Shown: positions 51,027-59,742, numbered from the stretch's first letter. The stretch: 64,000 bases of DNA from Propionibacteriaceae bacterium AM104-82 (GCA_027658995.1 JAQDQK010000007.1:93430-157429), one strand, 5' to 3'. Notes: generated from the sequence alone by a model not told the origin. Program-made: numbers and translations.

Positions 51027-51032
51027 TCAACC
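50192..51032. repeat. Array of 45 bp palindromic repeat units in both orientations
   Basis: Seven units of the form GGTTTCGACCGATG...GGCTCAACC (45 bases) start at 50192, 50400, 50570, 50620, 50773, 50938 and 50988. Inverted units GGTTGAGCCGCG...GTCGAAACC (47-48 bases) lie at 50297-50343 and 50676-50723, with partial copies at about 50248, 50451 and 50821. Two copies of CCCCTCGACGAGCTCGGGG are interspersed (about 50529 and 50899). The last unit contains the stop codon of the methyltransferase gene. Confidence 0.9.
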
Positions 51033-51752
51033 GGCAGAGGCCACGAAGACGTACTCGGCGCCCGGCCGATCCGGGGCGTCGCGGACCTCGTCGACGACGA
51101 AGCCCGCCGAGCGCATCGAGGACTCCAATGCCTCCCTCGGCCGGAATCGCAGCGTGGAGGTCGAGTCGACCCGAACGCCGTCGCGGTGGAAGATCGTGGG
51201 CGACTCGAACGTGACGAACTCCCCGTCAACCGACGTCACCTCGGCCCAGTCCTCGACCGGCCCCTCGTGCTCGACGTCCACGACCTGCCTGGTCTCCTCC
51301 TTCGTCCAGCCCTCCCAGGCGCGGCGCTCGGGAACGCGGGACTCGAAGACGAGCCTGCCGCCCGGTCGCAGCGCCTCGCTCGCGGCGGAGAGCGTATCGG
51401 CCCACTGCTCGTCGGTCAGGAACACCTGCGCGACGTTGGCCGTCATGAACGCCAGGTCGACCTGCAGCGGAAGCACGTCGCGCGCCACGCCGTGCACGAA
51501 CCGGACCCGCTCTGCGTGCGGCTTGCTCCGGGCGACCTCCAGCGACGCGAGCGCCGGGTCGACGCCCACCACCGAGACTCCGTCAGCGGCTAGCCGGGTC
51601 GCGAGGGTGCCGGTGCCGCAGCCGATGTCCAGCACGTCGGTCGCACCGAACTCGGCGACCATCGCGACATACGCGTCGAGGTCGCTGCGGTCGGGGTCGA
51701 GCGGGTCGTAGACCGCCGCCACGCGCGGATGGTCGAAGATCTGGTCGGGCAT
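51027..51752 (-). CDS. Class I SAM-dependent methyltransferase
   Basis: 241 residues. SAM-binding motif I is VLDIGCGTGTLATRLA (about residues 40-55), with the following acidic residue in VVGVDPALASLEVARSK and motif FMTANVAQVFL. The C-terminal domain resembles UbiE/small-molecule methyltransferases; substrate unknown. Its ATG is leaderless: TAAGCT (reversed, 51759-51764) six bases upstream. Its TGA stop comes from the GGTTGAGCC end of an adjoining repeat unit, so the repeat may have altered the C-terminus. Confidence 0.85.
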   Translation of the reverse strand: MPDQIFDHPRVAAVYDPLDPDRSDLDAYVAMVAEFGATDVLDIGCGTGTLATRLAADGVSVVGVDPALASLEVARSKPHAERVRFVHGVARDVLPLQVDLAFMTANVAQVFLTDEQWADTLSAASEALRPGGRLVFESRVPERRAWEGWTKEETRQVVDVEHEGPVEDWAEVTSVDGEFVTFESPTIFHRDGVRVDSTSTLRFRPREALESSMRSAGFVVDEVRDAPDRPGAEYVFVASAG

Positions 51753-51807
51753 GGCACGAGCTTACGAGCCGGGCCACGATCGTCGCCGTCGAGTGACACG
51801 ATGGATC

Positions 51808-52380
51808 ATGGCCACGATCTACTGCACTGCGACCTCGCTGGACGGGTTCATCGCCGACGACGCCGAGAGCCTCACGTGGCTCTTCAACACGCCCAACTGC
51901 GACGGCGACCCGAAGGGCCGCTACGGCGACGACGCCACCCTCGACTTCGACCGCTTCATCGAGCGCGTCGGGTCGACCGTGATGGGGGTCAACACCCTCG
52001 AGTGGCTGAGACGCGAGGCGCAGTCCTCCGGCAAGCCCTTCGCCTGGCCCTACGAGCAGCCGTCGTGGGTCGTCACGCACCGCGACGTCGAGGTGCCCGA
52101 CGGCGTCCACCTCTTCCAGGGCGACGTCGCCGACCTGCACCCACTGCTCGTCGAGGCGGCAGAGGGGAAAGACGTGTGGGTGATCGGAGGCGGCGACCTC
52201 GCGGGCCAGTTCGCCGACGCCGGCCTGCTCGACTACATGTGGGTCCATCTGACGCCCGTGACCCTCGGCTCGGGCAGGCCGCTGATGCCCCGCAGGCTGC
52301 GACTGCACCGCGAGAACGTCGAGCGCGACGGCCAGTTGACCGCCATGCTGTTCACGGTCGTCGGACCCGAACCCGACTGA
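51808..52380 (+). CDS. Dihydrofolate-reductase-fold (RibD C-terminal) protein
   Basis: 190 residues. The start ATIYCTATSLDGFIADD and the WVIGGGDLAGQFADAGLLDYM stretch (about 118-138) fit the RibD-C/DHFR-like family, NADPH-binding reductases. In actinobacteria such stand-alone proteins are numerous and mostly uncharacterised. The ATG at 51808 is in frame; the ATG at 51801 is not. It is divergent from the methyltransferase, with only 55 bases between. Confidence 0.85.
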   Translation: MATIYCTATSLDGFIADDAESLTWLFNTPNCDGDPKGRYGDDATLDFDRFIERVGSTVMGVNTLEWLRREAQSSGKPFAWPYEQPSWVVTHRDVEVPDGVHLFQGDVADLHPLLVEAAEGKDVWVIGGGDLAGQFADAGLLDYMWVHLTPVTLGSGRPLMPRRLRLHRENVERDGQLTAMLFTVVGPEPD

Positions 52381-52434
52381 CCGCCGCACCCCGATCGTTT
52401 CGGCGGCGGGCGCCACCTCCGGTAAAATGCCTCG

Positions 52435-52489
52435 CGGTGTGCCGGGAAGTCTGGTCGGCGCCGTCGGATCCCCGGCGGGACAGTCACCG
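52435..52489 (+). promoter_or_regulatory. Structured leader upstream of nhaA, candidate regulatory RNA
   Basis: Nested pairings are visible: CGGTG at 52435-52439 with CACCG at 52485-52489, and GCCGGG at 52441-52446 with CCCGGC at 52471-52476. The inner region GTCTGGTCGGCGCCG could form another stem. TAAAAT at 52422-52427 is a good -10, so the structure lies in the transcript. The GAAAGG ribosome site at about 52488-52494 abuts the closing stem. Leader RNAs are known upstream of nhaA in other bacteria (nhaA motifs, lithium or sodium sensing); membership is not shown. Confidence 0.5.
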
Positions 52490-52498
52490 AAAGGCACC

Positions 52499-53734
52499 AT
52501 GACCTCACCCATCACCCGGCTGCGCGACTTCGTCTCGCGCGAGTCGGTGGCAGGCATCCTCCTCCTGATCGCCGCGGCGCTCGCGCTGCTGTGGGCCAAC
52601 TCGCCCTGGCGCTCCGCCTACTTCGACCTGTCGGCCGTCACCATCGGCCCGGCCGCGCTGCACCTCGACCTGAGCCTTTCGCAGTGGGCAGCCGACGGCC
52701 TGCTCGCGATCTTCTTCCTCGTGGTGGGCCTCGAACTCAAGCAGGAGATCGTCACGGGCAGCCTGCGCAACCCGAAACTGGCGGCGGTGCCCGTGTTCGC
52801 TGCGATCGGCGGCATGGCGGTCCCGGCGCTGGTCTTCGCTGGCGTGATCGCCCTGACCGGCGCGACCGACGCGCTGGGCGGTTGGGCCATCCCCACCGCG
52901 ACCGACATCGCCTTCGCGCTGGCCGTCCTCGCGGTCTTCGGCAGGGGCCTGCCGCGCGCGCTGCGGGTGTTCCTGCTGACCCTCGCCGTCGTCGACGACC
53001 TGCTGGCGATCATCGTCATCGCCGCGTTCTACACGTCCTCGCTTTCCCCCGTCTGGCTGCTGGTCTCGCTCGCCTGCGTCGCGCTGTTCGCGGTGCTGAC
53101 CCGGACGCGCCGCACCCACTGGTGGCTGCTGCTGCCGGTCGGGCTGCTGGCCTGGGGCTTCATGCACGCCTCCGGGGTGCACGCGACCATCGCGGGCGTG
53201 CTGCTCGGCCTTGTGGTGCCCGCCCGGGCGATCCACGGGGAGGACGAGTCCCGCTCGCACCGCTTCGCGCACTCGATCCAGCCGCTCTCCTCCGGGCTCG
53301 TTGTCCCGATCTTCGCGTTCTTCGCCGCGGGCGTCTCGCTTGTCGACGGCGATGGGCCGCTCGCCGTGCTGCGTCAACCGGTGCTGTTGGCGATCTTCCT
53401 CGGCCTCGTCGTCGGCAAGGTGGTGGGCGTGATGGGCACCACCGCGCTCGTCACCAAGCTCACCCCGCTGCGACTGCCCGACGCCGTCGGCCTTCGCGAC
53501 CTGCTGCCCGTCGGCCTGCTCACGGGCATCGGGTTCACGGTGTCGCTGCTGATCGCCGAACTGTCGTTCCCAGACGGCCCGCACACCGCGGCGGCCAAGT
53601 TCGCGATCCTTGCCGGGTCGCTCGTCTCGGCGGCGCTCGGTGCCGCGGCGCTGCGCTGGTCGGCGCACCTGAAGCGCTCCGCCGACATGAACGAGGACGG
53701 CATCGTCGACGTCGACACCGACCCGATCCCCTGA
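52499..53734 (+). CDS. nhaA: Na+/H+ antiporter NhaA
   Basis: 411 residues, about twelve membrane segments. The family's conserved VGLELKQEIVTGSL loop, the IPTATDIAFALAVLAVFG motif and the LAVVDDLLAI pair of aspartates in segment 5 (the ion site) are intact, as is DLLPVGLLTGIGFTVSLLIA in the last third. It expels sodium (or lithium) in exchange for protons. The ATG at 52499 is preferred over an upstream ATG at 52427, which would put the structured leader inside the coding region. Single gene. Confidence 0.95.
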   Translation: MTSPITRLRDFVSRESVAGILLLIAAALALLWANSPWRSAYFDLSAVTIGPAALHLDLSLSQWAADGLLAIFFLVVGLELKQEIVTGSLRNPKLAAVPVFAAIGGMAVPALVFAGVIALTGATDALGGWAIPTATDIAFALAVLAVFGRGLPRALRVFLLTLAVVDDLLAIIVIAAFYTSSLSPVWLLVSLACVALFAVLTRTRRTHWWLLLPVGLLAWGFMHASGVHATIAGVLLGLVVPARAIHGEDESRSHRFAHSIQPLSSGLVVPIFAFFAAGVSLVDGDGPLAVLRQPVLLAIFLGLVVGKVVGVMGTTALVTKLTPLRLPDAVGLRDLLPVGLLTGIGFTVSLLIAELSFPDGPHTAAAKFAILAGSLVSAALGAAALRWSAHLKRSADMNEDGIVDVDTDPIP

Positions 53735-53756
53735 CCCGCTCCCCTAGGGTGTCGGG

Positions 53757-54188
53757 ATGGAACCCATCCCGTTCACCCCGGTCGACCAGGACTTCCCCGG
53801 CTGGCCGATGCCGCCGTCGGTCCCCGCTGGCATGCGCCTCGAACTCAGCCGGGCGCGCCTGCTCGACGGGGAGGAGGCGCGCTTCGACGAGTGGATGGCG
53901 ATGCTGCACGAGCGCTACGACGAGTGCCTCGCGACCCTTCCACAGGAACGGATGGCGTTCGAGGCGACGTTCCTGAACCGGGAGGCCGACGGCAGTTGGT
54001 GGATGTACCACCTGCAACTGATGGGCGAGGACTCCCCCGGCCTGGTGCTCGACAACGACCTGGACAAGGCGCACCACGACTTCGCCGTCGCGACCAAGCA
54101 CCGCGGCTGGGAGGAGTTGCAGCCGAGGCTGCTGCTCGCCCCGCCGCAGGTGCGGGCCGCGCTCATCGAGGCGGCCCAGCCGGGCTAG
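53757..54188 (+). CDS. Hypothetical protein, possibly DUF6176
   Basis: 143 residues, no membrane segment or signal. The LELSRARLLDGEEARFDEWM stretch, MAFEATFLNREADGSWWMYH and a C-terminal helix recall the DUF6176 family, a ferredoxin-like fold of unknown function, but this is from memory of the motif only. TAGGGT at 53745-53750 is six bases before the ATG, so the message is leaderless. It lies 22 bases after nhaA but has its own promoter. Confidence 0.65.
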   Translation: MEPIPFTPVDQDFPGWPMPPSVPAGMRLELSRARLLDGEEARFDEWMAMLHERYDECLATLPQERMAFEATFLNREADGSWWMYHLQLMGEDSPGLVLDNDLDKAHHDFAVATKHRGWEELQPRLLLAPPQVRAALIEAAQPG

Positions 54189-54219
54189 TTGGCCCGGCCA
54201 GCCGGTGGAGCGGTGGCGG

Positions 54220-55608
54220 TCAGCTCGCCCGGGCGAGCCGGAGCCGACGCACGGGGGCGGGTTCCGGGGCGCCGTCGGGCTGGCCCATCAGGGCACGACG
54301 CCAGCCGAACCAACTGACGGCGACCGGCAGCAGCGCGCCGACCCATGCGAACGGGGCGGCGAGCGCGACGCCGAGGAAGCCGAGCGGGGCGACCAGCACG
54401 AGGCCGACGACGGCGCGCACGATCAGTTCCATGAACCCGGCGAGCGTCGGGATCGCGGTCGCACCGAGACCCTGGATGGCGTTGCGCAGCACGAACACGC
54501 TGGCCAGGATCGGGTAGAGCGCGCCCTGCACGATCAGGTAGTCGTGCGCGAGGCGGACGACCTCCTGCTGACCGTCGCCGACGAAGACCTGGACGATGGG
54601 CGTCCCGAGGAGCGCCACGACGAGGCCGAGCACAAGGGCGAGGGCCCACGTGACGAGGCTGGTGCGCCACACGCCCGCGCGGATCCGGCCCCACTTGCCC
54701 GCGCCGCGGTTCTGCGCGACATAGGTCGTCACGGCGACACCGAACGAGCCGAGCGGGGCGACGGCCAACTGGTCGACGCGCATCGCGGCGGTGAACGCGG
54801 CGACCGAGGTCGCGCCGAGGCCGTTGACGGCGTACTGCAGCACGACGGCGCCGATCGCGATCACCGACATCTGGAAGCCCATGGCAAGGCCGGGTCGCAC
54901 GGACTCGCCGAGCTCACCGGGCTGCGACTTCCAGTCGGCGCGACCCAGCCGAAGCTGGGGCATCCGGCGGGCGATCAGGATCACGCACAGGATCACGGAG
55001 ACCAGTTGCGCCATGACGGTCGCGAGGGCCGCGCCGGGCACACCCCATCCGAAGGCGCCGATGAACACGACCACGAGGATCACGTTCAGCACGCACGAGA
55101 TGATCAGGAAGTACAGCGGGGTGCGGCTGTCGCCGAGCGCCCGGATCGCCGAGGCAAGCAGGTTGTAGGCCATCACGATGGGCGCGCCGGCGAAGGAGAC
55201 GATGAGGAACGCCTTCGCGTCGCCCATCAACTCGTGCGGCGTCTGCATCAACGTGAGCAGGTCCTCGGCGCCGAGCACGCCGACCGCGGTGATCACGGCG
55301 GCGATGGCGGCCGAGACGCGGATGGCGTTGGCGAAGTGCCGCTTGAGGGCGGCGAGGTCGCCTGCGCCGTACGCCTTGGCGATCGGGATGGCGAGGCCGC
55401 CCGCCGCGCCGAAGGTGAAGCCGAGCAGCAGGAACATCAGGCTGCCGGTCGCACCGACCGCCGCGAGGGCGTTGACGCCGAGCATGCGGCCGACGACCGC
55501 GGCGTCGGTGAACTGGTAGACCTGCTGGAACAGGTTGCCGATGAGGAGGGGAAGGGTGAAGGCGACAATCACGCGGGTCGGCGAACCGACCGTGAGGTTG
55601 TTAGACAT
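54220..55608 (-). CDS. MATE-family efflux transporter
   Basis: 462 residues, twelve membrane segments in two related halves. The first half starts TLPLLIGNLFQQVYQFTDAA with GRMLGVNALAAVGATGSLMF, and the second has SVAAFTAAMRVDQLAVAPLG; both are typical of the DinF/NorM superfamily. It exports organic cations or drugs in exchange for Na+ or H+; the substrate cannot be told. No Shine-Dalgarno is obvious; TATCTG lies about 17 bases upstream. Transcribed alone. Confidence 0.9.
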   Translation of the reverse strand: MSNNLTVGSPTRVIVAFTLPLLIGNLFQQVYQFTDAAVVGRMLGVNALAAVGATGSLMFLLLGFTFGAAGGLAIPIAKAYGAGDLAALKRHFANAIRVSAAIAAVITAVGVLGAEDLLTLMQTPHELMGDAKAFLIVSFAGAPIVMAYNLLASAIRALGDSRTPLYFLIISCVLNVILVVVFIGAFGWGVPGAALATVMAQLVSVILCVILIARRMPQLRLGRADWKSQPGELGESVRPGLAMGFQMSVIAIGAVVLQYAVNGLGATSVAAFTAAMRVDQLAVAPLGSFGVAVTTYVAQNRGAGKWGRIRAGVWRTSLVTWALALVLGLVVALLGTPIVQVFVGDGQQEVVRLAHDYLIVQGALYPILASVFVLRNAIQGLGATAIPTLAGFMELIVRAVVGLVLVAPLGFLGVALAAPFAWVGALLPVAVSWFGWRRALMGQPDGAPEPAPVRRLRLARAS

Positions 55609-56090
55609 GGGTGTACTCGCGCGCTCAGATAGGGCTGGATGTAGAGAGGGGGAAGCTATTTGGGGTTCAGCGAAATTAACTCGAACCGACCGACAAGCTT
55701 ACGCCTCTTGCCCCAGAGTGCAATTCGGGGTCGGGTGAACACTGGTGCGTTCACGGCCGGGTCGGTGGCGTTGAGCAGCATCCCCGACCCGACGGAGATG
55801 TGAGCGTTCACAGATGGCGTAACCAGCAACGGACACCGACTACCTCTCATCGCTGAGGACTCCACCAGGACGCGCCTCGGAAAGTCGTCGGCGCCGAGCC
55901 GTGCGGGCCGACGCGGGCTCCCACTCGGCGGGCAGGTCGGCCCCGGGCTCTGACGCGCGGAGGCGCCCTCCAGGGCTCAGGTTTCACCCGTCCCGGCGGC
56001 GCGGGGTGCCCCGCGCCGCGTGGTGCCCCAACGGCCACCTCACCCACGGCAGGGGAACCGGCTGACACCGTCAGTGCTTAAGCTCACCTC
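55609..56090. other. 482-base intergenic region between divergent genes
   Basis: It contains the promoter side of the MATE gene, a degenerate copy of the GTTGAGCA element (55768-55852) and the promoter of the acetyltransferase (TAAGCT at 56079-56084, six bases before its GTG). From 55860 to 56040 nothing is recognised; open frames there lack coding character. Confidence 0.65.
55768..55852. repeat. Degenerate intergenic inverted-repeat element, copy E
   Basis: The left end GGCGTTGAGCAGCATCC matches copies C and D exactly. The right end, read on the other strand, is GCGATGAGAGGTAG, only loosely related, and the inner arm CCGTTGCTGG is recognisable. The 85-base length equals that of the intact copies, so it is probably a decayed member. 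Confidence 0.5.
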
Positions 56091-56510
56091 GTGCCCGCCG
56101 TTCAACTGACAGACCACGATCTGCCCACCTCCGACGAACTCGTCGCGCTGTACTCCAGCGTCGGCTGGACGGCCTACACCCGCGACCCGGTCCGCCTGTT
56201 CGACGGGATCACCCGGTCTCTGCGCGTGGTCTGCGCCCGCGAGAACGGACGGCTCGTCGGGTTGGCCCGCGTCGTCGGCGACGGGCTCACGATCGTCTAC
56301 CTGCAGGACATCCTGGTCGCCCCCTCGCACCAGCGCGGCGGGATCGGCAAGCGCCTGTTCGAGCGCGTCCTCGAGCCGTTCGGCGAGGTCCGCCAGAAGG
56401 TCCTGATCACCGACGATGAGCCGCGCCAGCGGGCCTTCTACGAGGCCATGGGCTTCACGGAGATCCGCGACCTTGACTCCAAGATCCACGCATTCGTGAA
56501 GTTCAGCTGA
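56091..56510 (+). CDS. GNAT N-acetyltransferase
   Basis: 139 residues. The acetyl-CoA loop is VAPSHQRGGIGKRLFERV (about residues 82-99), and RQRAFYEAMGFTEI closes the fold. Resembles small acetyltransferases of unknown substrate common in actinobacteria. Starts at GTG 56091 with TAAGCT at 56079-56084 six bases upstream, a leaderless start. Its stop overlaps that of the convergent membrane-protein gene. Confidence 0.85.
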   Translation: MPAVQLTDHDLPTSDELVALYSSVGWTAYTRDPVRLFDGITRSLRVVCARENGRLVGLARVVGDGLTIVYLQDILVAPSHQRGGIGKRLFERVLEPFGEVRQKVLITDDEPRQRAFYEAMGFTEIRDLDSKIHAFVKFS

Positions 56511-57057
56511 CCCAAGGCCAGCCCCAGCGGGCCACATAGACCACCGCGCCAGCCAGCGCGAACACGAAAAGGGTTCCTCCCATGAACGGCCCGACGGTGG
56601 CGCTCGTGGGGCCCTCGCGGCGACGCAGCGGGCCGATCAGGAGCAGCAGCCCGATCGTCTGCACGATGCCGAGCGCCGCGACCGACCAGTCACCCAGGAT
56701 CGCCCAGCCGAGCGGGATGAAGTGCAGCGCGACCGTCAGGGCGACCCACCAGGCGGCCCACCGGCCCTGGCCGCGCCTCGCAAGGATGAGCGCGCCGACG
56801 CCGGCCACGACCACCTCGACCGCCACCAGCACCCCGAACCAGGCCTCGCGGCCGGCGAGCACGCTCCCCTCGCTCCACCGGGCGTAGACGGCGTAGCCGA
56901 ACAGCGCAGCAAGCGCGATACCTACGACGGATCCCGCGCCGAGCAGCCCCCTGAGCCGGGGCGACGGGGCCTCCTGCGCCCACCCGAGCCACACGATCGT
57001 CATCAACCCGAACCACGCCGTCGTGAACGCCTGGTTCAGGGGGAACTCCGCGAGCAT
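56503..57057 (-). CDS. Five- or six-span membrane protein of unknown function
   Basis: 184 residues, almost wholly hydrophobic, with about six membrane segments (for example AWFGLMTIVWLGWA, GALILARRG, and a final LFVFALAGAVVYVARWGWPW). No family recognised with confidence. The ATG at 57057 is preceded by GTGAGGCAAC, a modest ribosome site. Convergent with the acetyltransferase gene, overlapping by eight bases. Confidence 0.75.
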   Translation of the reverse strand: MLAEFPLNQAFTTAWFGLMTIVWLGWAQEAPSPRLRGLLGAGSVVGIALAALFGYAVYARWSEGSVLAGREAWFGVLVAVEVVVAGVGALILARRGQGRWAAWWVALTVALHFIPLGWAILGDWSVAALGIVQTIGLLLLIGPLRRREGPTSATVGPFMGGTLFVFALAGAVVYVARWGWPWVS

Positions 57058-57116
57058 CGTTGCCTCACCTCGGTGTCGTCGGCCCAAACCCGTCCGGCAA
57101 GGACCTCTTCTCCACC

Positions 57117-57136
57117 CTGACACGGAACCGGGTCAG
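57117..57136. other. Short imperfect hairpin in intergenic region
   Basis: CTGAC-CGG and CCG-GTCAG arms face each other across two bases with a mismatch. It lies in the 281-base gap between divergent genes; the rest of the gap holds only the protease promoter (TAGGCT at 57305-57310). Role unknown. Confidence 0.3.
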
Positions 57137-57338
57137 ACACGCCTCCGAGCCGGCTGAGCGGCACCACTCGACGACCGAGGGTTGGTGTTCGGCGGTATCG
57201 ATCGCCCGATGCGAGAATCGCCCAACGAGCGAGGCCTGCAGCGGCGATGCTCGACCTGCTGGTTGCGTCCGTGAGGCCAACGACGGCCACCCGGAACGGG
57301 CCGCTAGGCTGCGGGTTCACTGGCCGAAAGGGTGAGTC

Positions 57339-58883
57339 ATGGGCAAGGGTTGGGGCACGATTCTGGCGGCGGTGGCCGTGGTGGTGACGGGATGCGCTCC
57401 CTCCCCCGATCTGAGGCCGCAGCCCTCCCCGTCCGAGACCACTCCCGCGACGGCCGTACCCTCGGCGACGGCCTCACCGTCGACCCCCGCAGAGCCCGAG
57501 CAGGTGGTCCCCGCGCCGCCGCTCGACGCGGCCGAACTCTCCACCTACGGCGGGGTCGCAACGCTCGTCGTGTCGGCGGGCTGCACCGGCACCCTGATCG
57601 ACACGGGGGTCGACTCCGGCCCTGCTTACCTGCTCACCAACGGTCACTGCGTCGGTGTCGACGGGATGTCGGCCAACGACACCCTGATCGACTCCGAGGG
57701 CCAGGGCGAGGTCCGTTTCTTCAACGTCGCGGGCGGCGCCGAGAAGGTGCTCAGCGTGCCCGTCGCGCGGTTCGAGTACGGCACGATGCGCGGCGTCGAC
57801 GTCGGCATCATCCGCGTGGACTCGACCCTGGGAGAGCTCAGGGCCGCGGGCGCCGTGCCGCTCAGGATCGCGTCCGAGGCACCGGCCGAGGGCACCAAGG
57901 TCGTCAACATCGCCTCGCCGACGCAGGGCGTCGCCGCCGATCAGCAGGTGCTCCGCAAGGGCGAATGCACCATCGGCGGCACCGTCGACCTGATCGAACA
58001 CAAGTGGCTGTGGCTCGACGCGCCCCGCAACGACTGCCCGGGCGTGCTGGGCGGCTCCTCCGGCTCCCCGATGATCGCCGATGGGCAGATCGTGTCCGTC
58101 ATCAACACCACCAACACCGGGGTGCCCGCCGACCGCGGCGCGAGTTGCTACCTCGGCAAGCCGTGCGAGATCACGGACGAGGGGGCCGAGTTCGTGCCCA
58201 ACAGCAGTTACGGCGTCAACATCGCAGGCATCGGCGCGTGCTTCCCGGACGGGACGTTCGCGTTGGGTGACGACTGCCCGCTCGCGGCCGGATCGCTGTC
58301 GCGGGTCGGAGGAGGCGGCATCTACGGAGCCGACGGCACCGACGGCGCAGACCGCCCCGCCGAACTGACGCTCGAGGCTGGCGGCGCGCAGGCCGTCGCC
58401 GTCGTGCAGGGTGTCCCGCTCAAGGACGCCAGGACCTGCACCGAACCGGCGACCTACGACTCCGCCCCCATGATGACGCTGGAGGACGGCATCGAGAGCG
58501 CCAGCACCCCTGTCACGCTGCCCACCACCAACGGTTTTGTGCTCGCCTGCGCGGCGGAGCCGGGCAACGAGGAGGCCGCCGCCCGCTTCGTCTACTCGGT
58601 CGACACCGTCGCCCCGACGGAGGGCCCCAAGCTGAGCCTTACCCCGCTCGGCGAGGACGAACTGATGGTCGACCCGCTGTTCGACATCCCCGACATCGCC
58701 GACATCCACCTCGTGTTCGGACCTGTCGACGAGACGGACTGCTCGGACCGGTCGGCGTACTTCCCCTACCGTCGCCAGCCGTTGTTCTTCGCCCCGGAGG
58801 ACCTGCCTGCCCGCTTCTGTGCAGTCGGGTTCGACATGGCGGGCAACGAGTCCCCGGTCACCGATCAGATCGTGGAGCGCTGA
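57339..58883 (+). CDS. Secreted trypsin-fold serine protease, lipoprotein
   Basis: 514 residues. Lipoprotein signal with lipobox VVTGC (Cys19), then a 40-residue Pro/Ser/Thr linker. The protease domain carries H103 (LLTNGHC), D154 (GVDVGIIRVD) and S241 (GGSSGSPM), the S1-family triad in the right order, with Cys pairs C82/C104 and C210/C233. A C-terminal beta-rich part of 200 residues has its own cysteines and is not recognised. It would act at the cell surface. AAAGGGTGAG precedes the ATG and TAGGCT at 57305-57310 is the -10. Convergent overlap of 26 bases with the next gene. Confidence 0.85.
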   Translation: MGKGWGTILAAVAVVVTGCAPSPDLRPQPSPSETTPATAVPSATASPSTPAEPEQVVPAPPLDAAELSTYGGVATLVVSAGCTGTLIDTGVDSGPAYLLTNGHCVGVDGMSANDTLIDSEGQGEVRFFNVAGGAEKVLSVPVARFEYGTMRGVDVGIIRVDSTLGELRAAGAVPLRIASEAPAEGTKVVNIASPTQGVAADQQVLRKGECTIGGTVDLIEHKWLWLDAPRNDCPGVLGGSSGSPMIADGQIVSVINTTNTGVPADRGASCYLGKPCEITDEGAEFVPNSSYGVNIAGIGACFPDGTFALGDDCPLAAGSLSRVGGGGIYGADGTDGADRPAELTLEAGGAQAVAVVQGVPLKDARTCTEPATYDSAPMMTLEDGIESASTPVTLPTTNGFVLACAAEPGNEEAAARFVYSVDTVAPTEGPKLSLTPLGEDELMVDPLFDIPDIADIHLVFGPVDETDCSDRSAYFPYRRQPLFFAPEDLPARFCAVGFDMAGNESPVTDQIVER

Positions 58884-59307
58884 CCAGCGACATCCGCAGC
58901 AGCGGATACGGCCTGCCCTGGTCGTCGAGGTCGCTCCGCCCGACGGTGTGGAACCCGTTGGCCAGGTAGAAGCCGACCGCCTGCGGGTTCTGTTCGTTGA
59001 CGTCGACCCTGTCGACTCCGCGACGTAGCGCCCACCGCAGGAGCGTCGTCCCGACGCCGCGACCACGGAAGTCGTCGTGCACGAACAGCATCTCCAGCGA
59101 GCCGCCCGCCACGCCCGCGAAGCCAACGACCCGGTCGGCGACGACGGCGACGGCGAGGCTCACCTGCGGGAAATAGTCGCTGACCAGGTGCGACTCGATC
59201 CGGTCCCTGTCGTCGGCGGCCAGGAAGTCGTGGGTGGCGTCGACGGCGCTGCGCCACACCTCGACGAGCGCCGGCCAGTCCTCGACGGTCGCGTCCCGCA
59301 CCTCCAT
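58858..59307 (-). CDS. GNAT N-acetyltransferase
   Basis: 149 residues. The motif FVHDDFRGRGVGTTLLRWAL (about 74-93) binds acetyl-CoA, and NPQAVGFYLANGFHTVGRSD follows, as in YjaB/PhnO-like acetyltransferases. Substrate unknown. GGGAGGGTGAC precedes the ATG at 59307. Its 3' end overlaps the protease gene on the other strand. Confidence 0.87.
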   Translation of the reverse strand: MEVRDATVEDWPALVEVWRSAVDATHDFLAADDRDRIESHLVSDYFPQVSLAVAVVADRVVGFAGVAGGSLEMLFVHDDFRGRGVGTTLLRWALRRGVDRVDVNEQNPQAVGFYLANGFHTVGRSDLDDQGRPYPLLRMSLVSAPRSDR

Positions 59308-59415
59308 GTCACCCTCCCGTGCTCGGCGTTTCCGTCCACCGATCTTCCCAGACGGGGAGCCTTGCGCGTCGTGCGTGCGTAGCGTTGCGCACGACCCAGC
59401 GACGTGGAGGCAACC

Positions 59416-59742
59416 ATGAGCACCTACCTGATCTCCTTCCCGGGCACCGCGATGCGGGTCGCCCCCGAGGACCTGCCGCAGGTCTCGGCCGACGCCGACG
59501 CCGCCACCCGGGAGGCGCGCGACGCGGGCGTCCTAGTCTTCGCAGGCGGCATCGACAACGCGGTGGGCCCGGTCATGGTGGCCGCCGACGGCACGGTCAC
59601 GGAGGGCACCTACCCGCAGACCCGCGAGTTCGACGGCGGGTTCACGGTGATCGACGTGGCGTCCAGGGACGAGGCGCTGCGCTGGGCGGCCCGCTTCGCG
59701 CAGGCCTGCCGCTGCCCGCAGGAGGTCCGCGAGATCAGCTAG
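59416..59742 (+). CDS. YciI-like protein
   Basis: 108 residues. A compact alpha/beta fold with YLISFPGTAMRV at the start, VLVFAGGIDNAV in the middle and FTVIDVASRDEALRWAARFAQ near the end, the layout of YCII-related (DGPF) proteins, whose role is poorly known. The ATG at 59416 is chosen because GTGGAGGC lies six bases upstream. Its end overlaps the convergent gene by four bases. Confidence 0.78.
   Translation: MSTYLISFPGTAMRVAPEDLPQVSADADAATREARDAGVLVFAGGIDNAVGPVMVAADGTVTEGTYPQTREFDGGFTVIDVASRDEALRWAARFAQACRCPQEVREIS

Noticed and set aside
50192..51032. CRISPR array
   Set aside because: Units occur in both orientations with irregular spacing and their ends are palindromic; there are no unique spacers of constant length and no cas genes.
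50299..51711. A long plus-strand frame through the repeat array
   Set aside because: Its translation is a repeated peptide generated by the 45-base units and then antisense to the methyltransferase gene.
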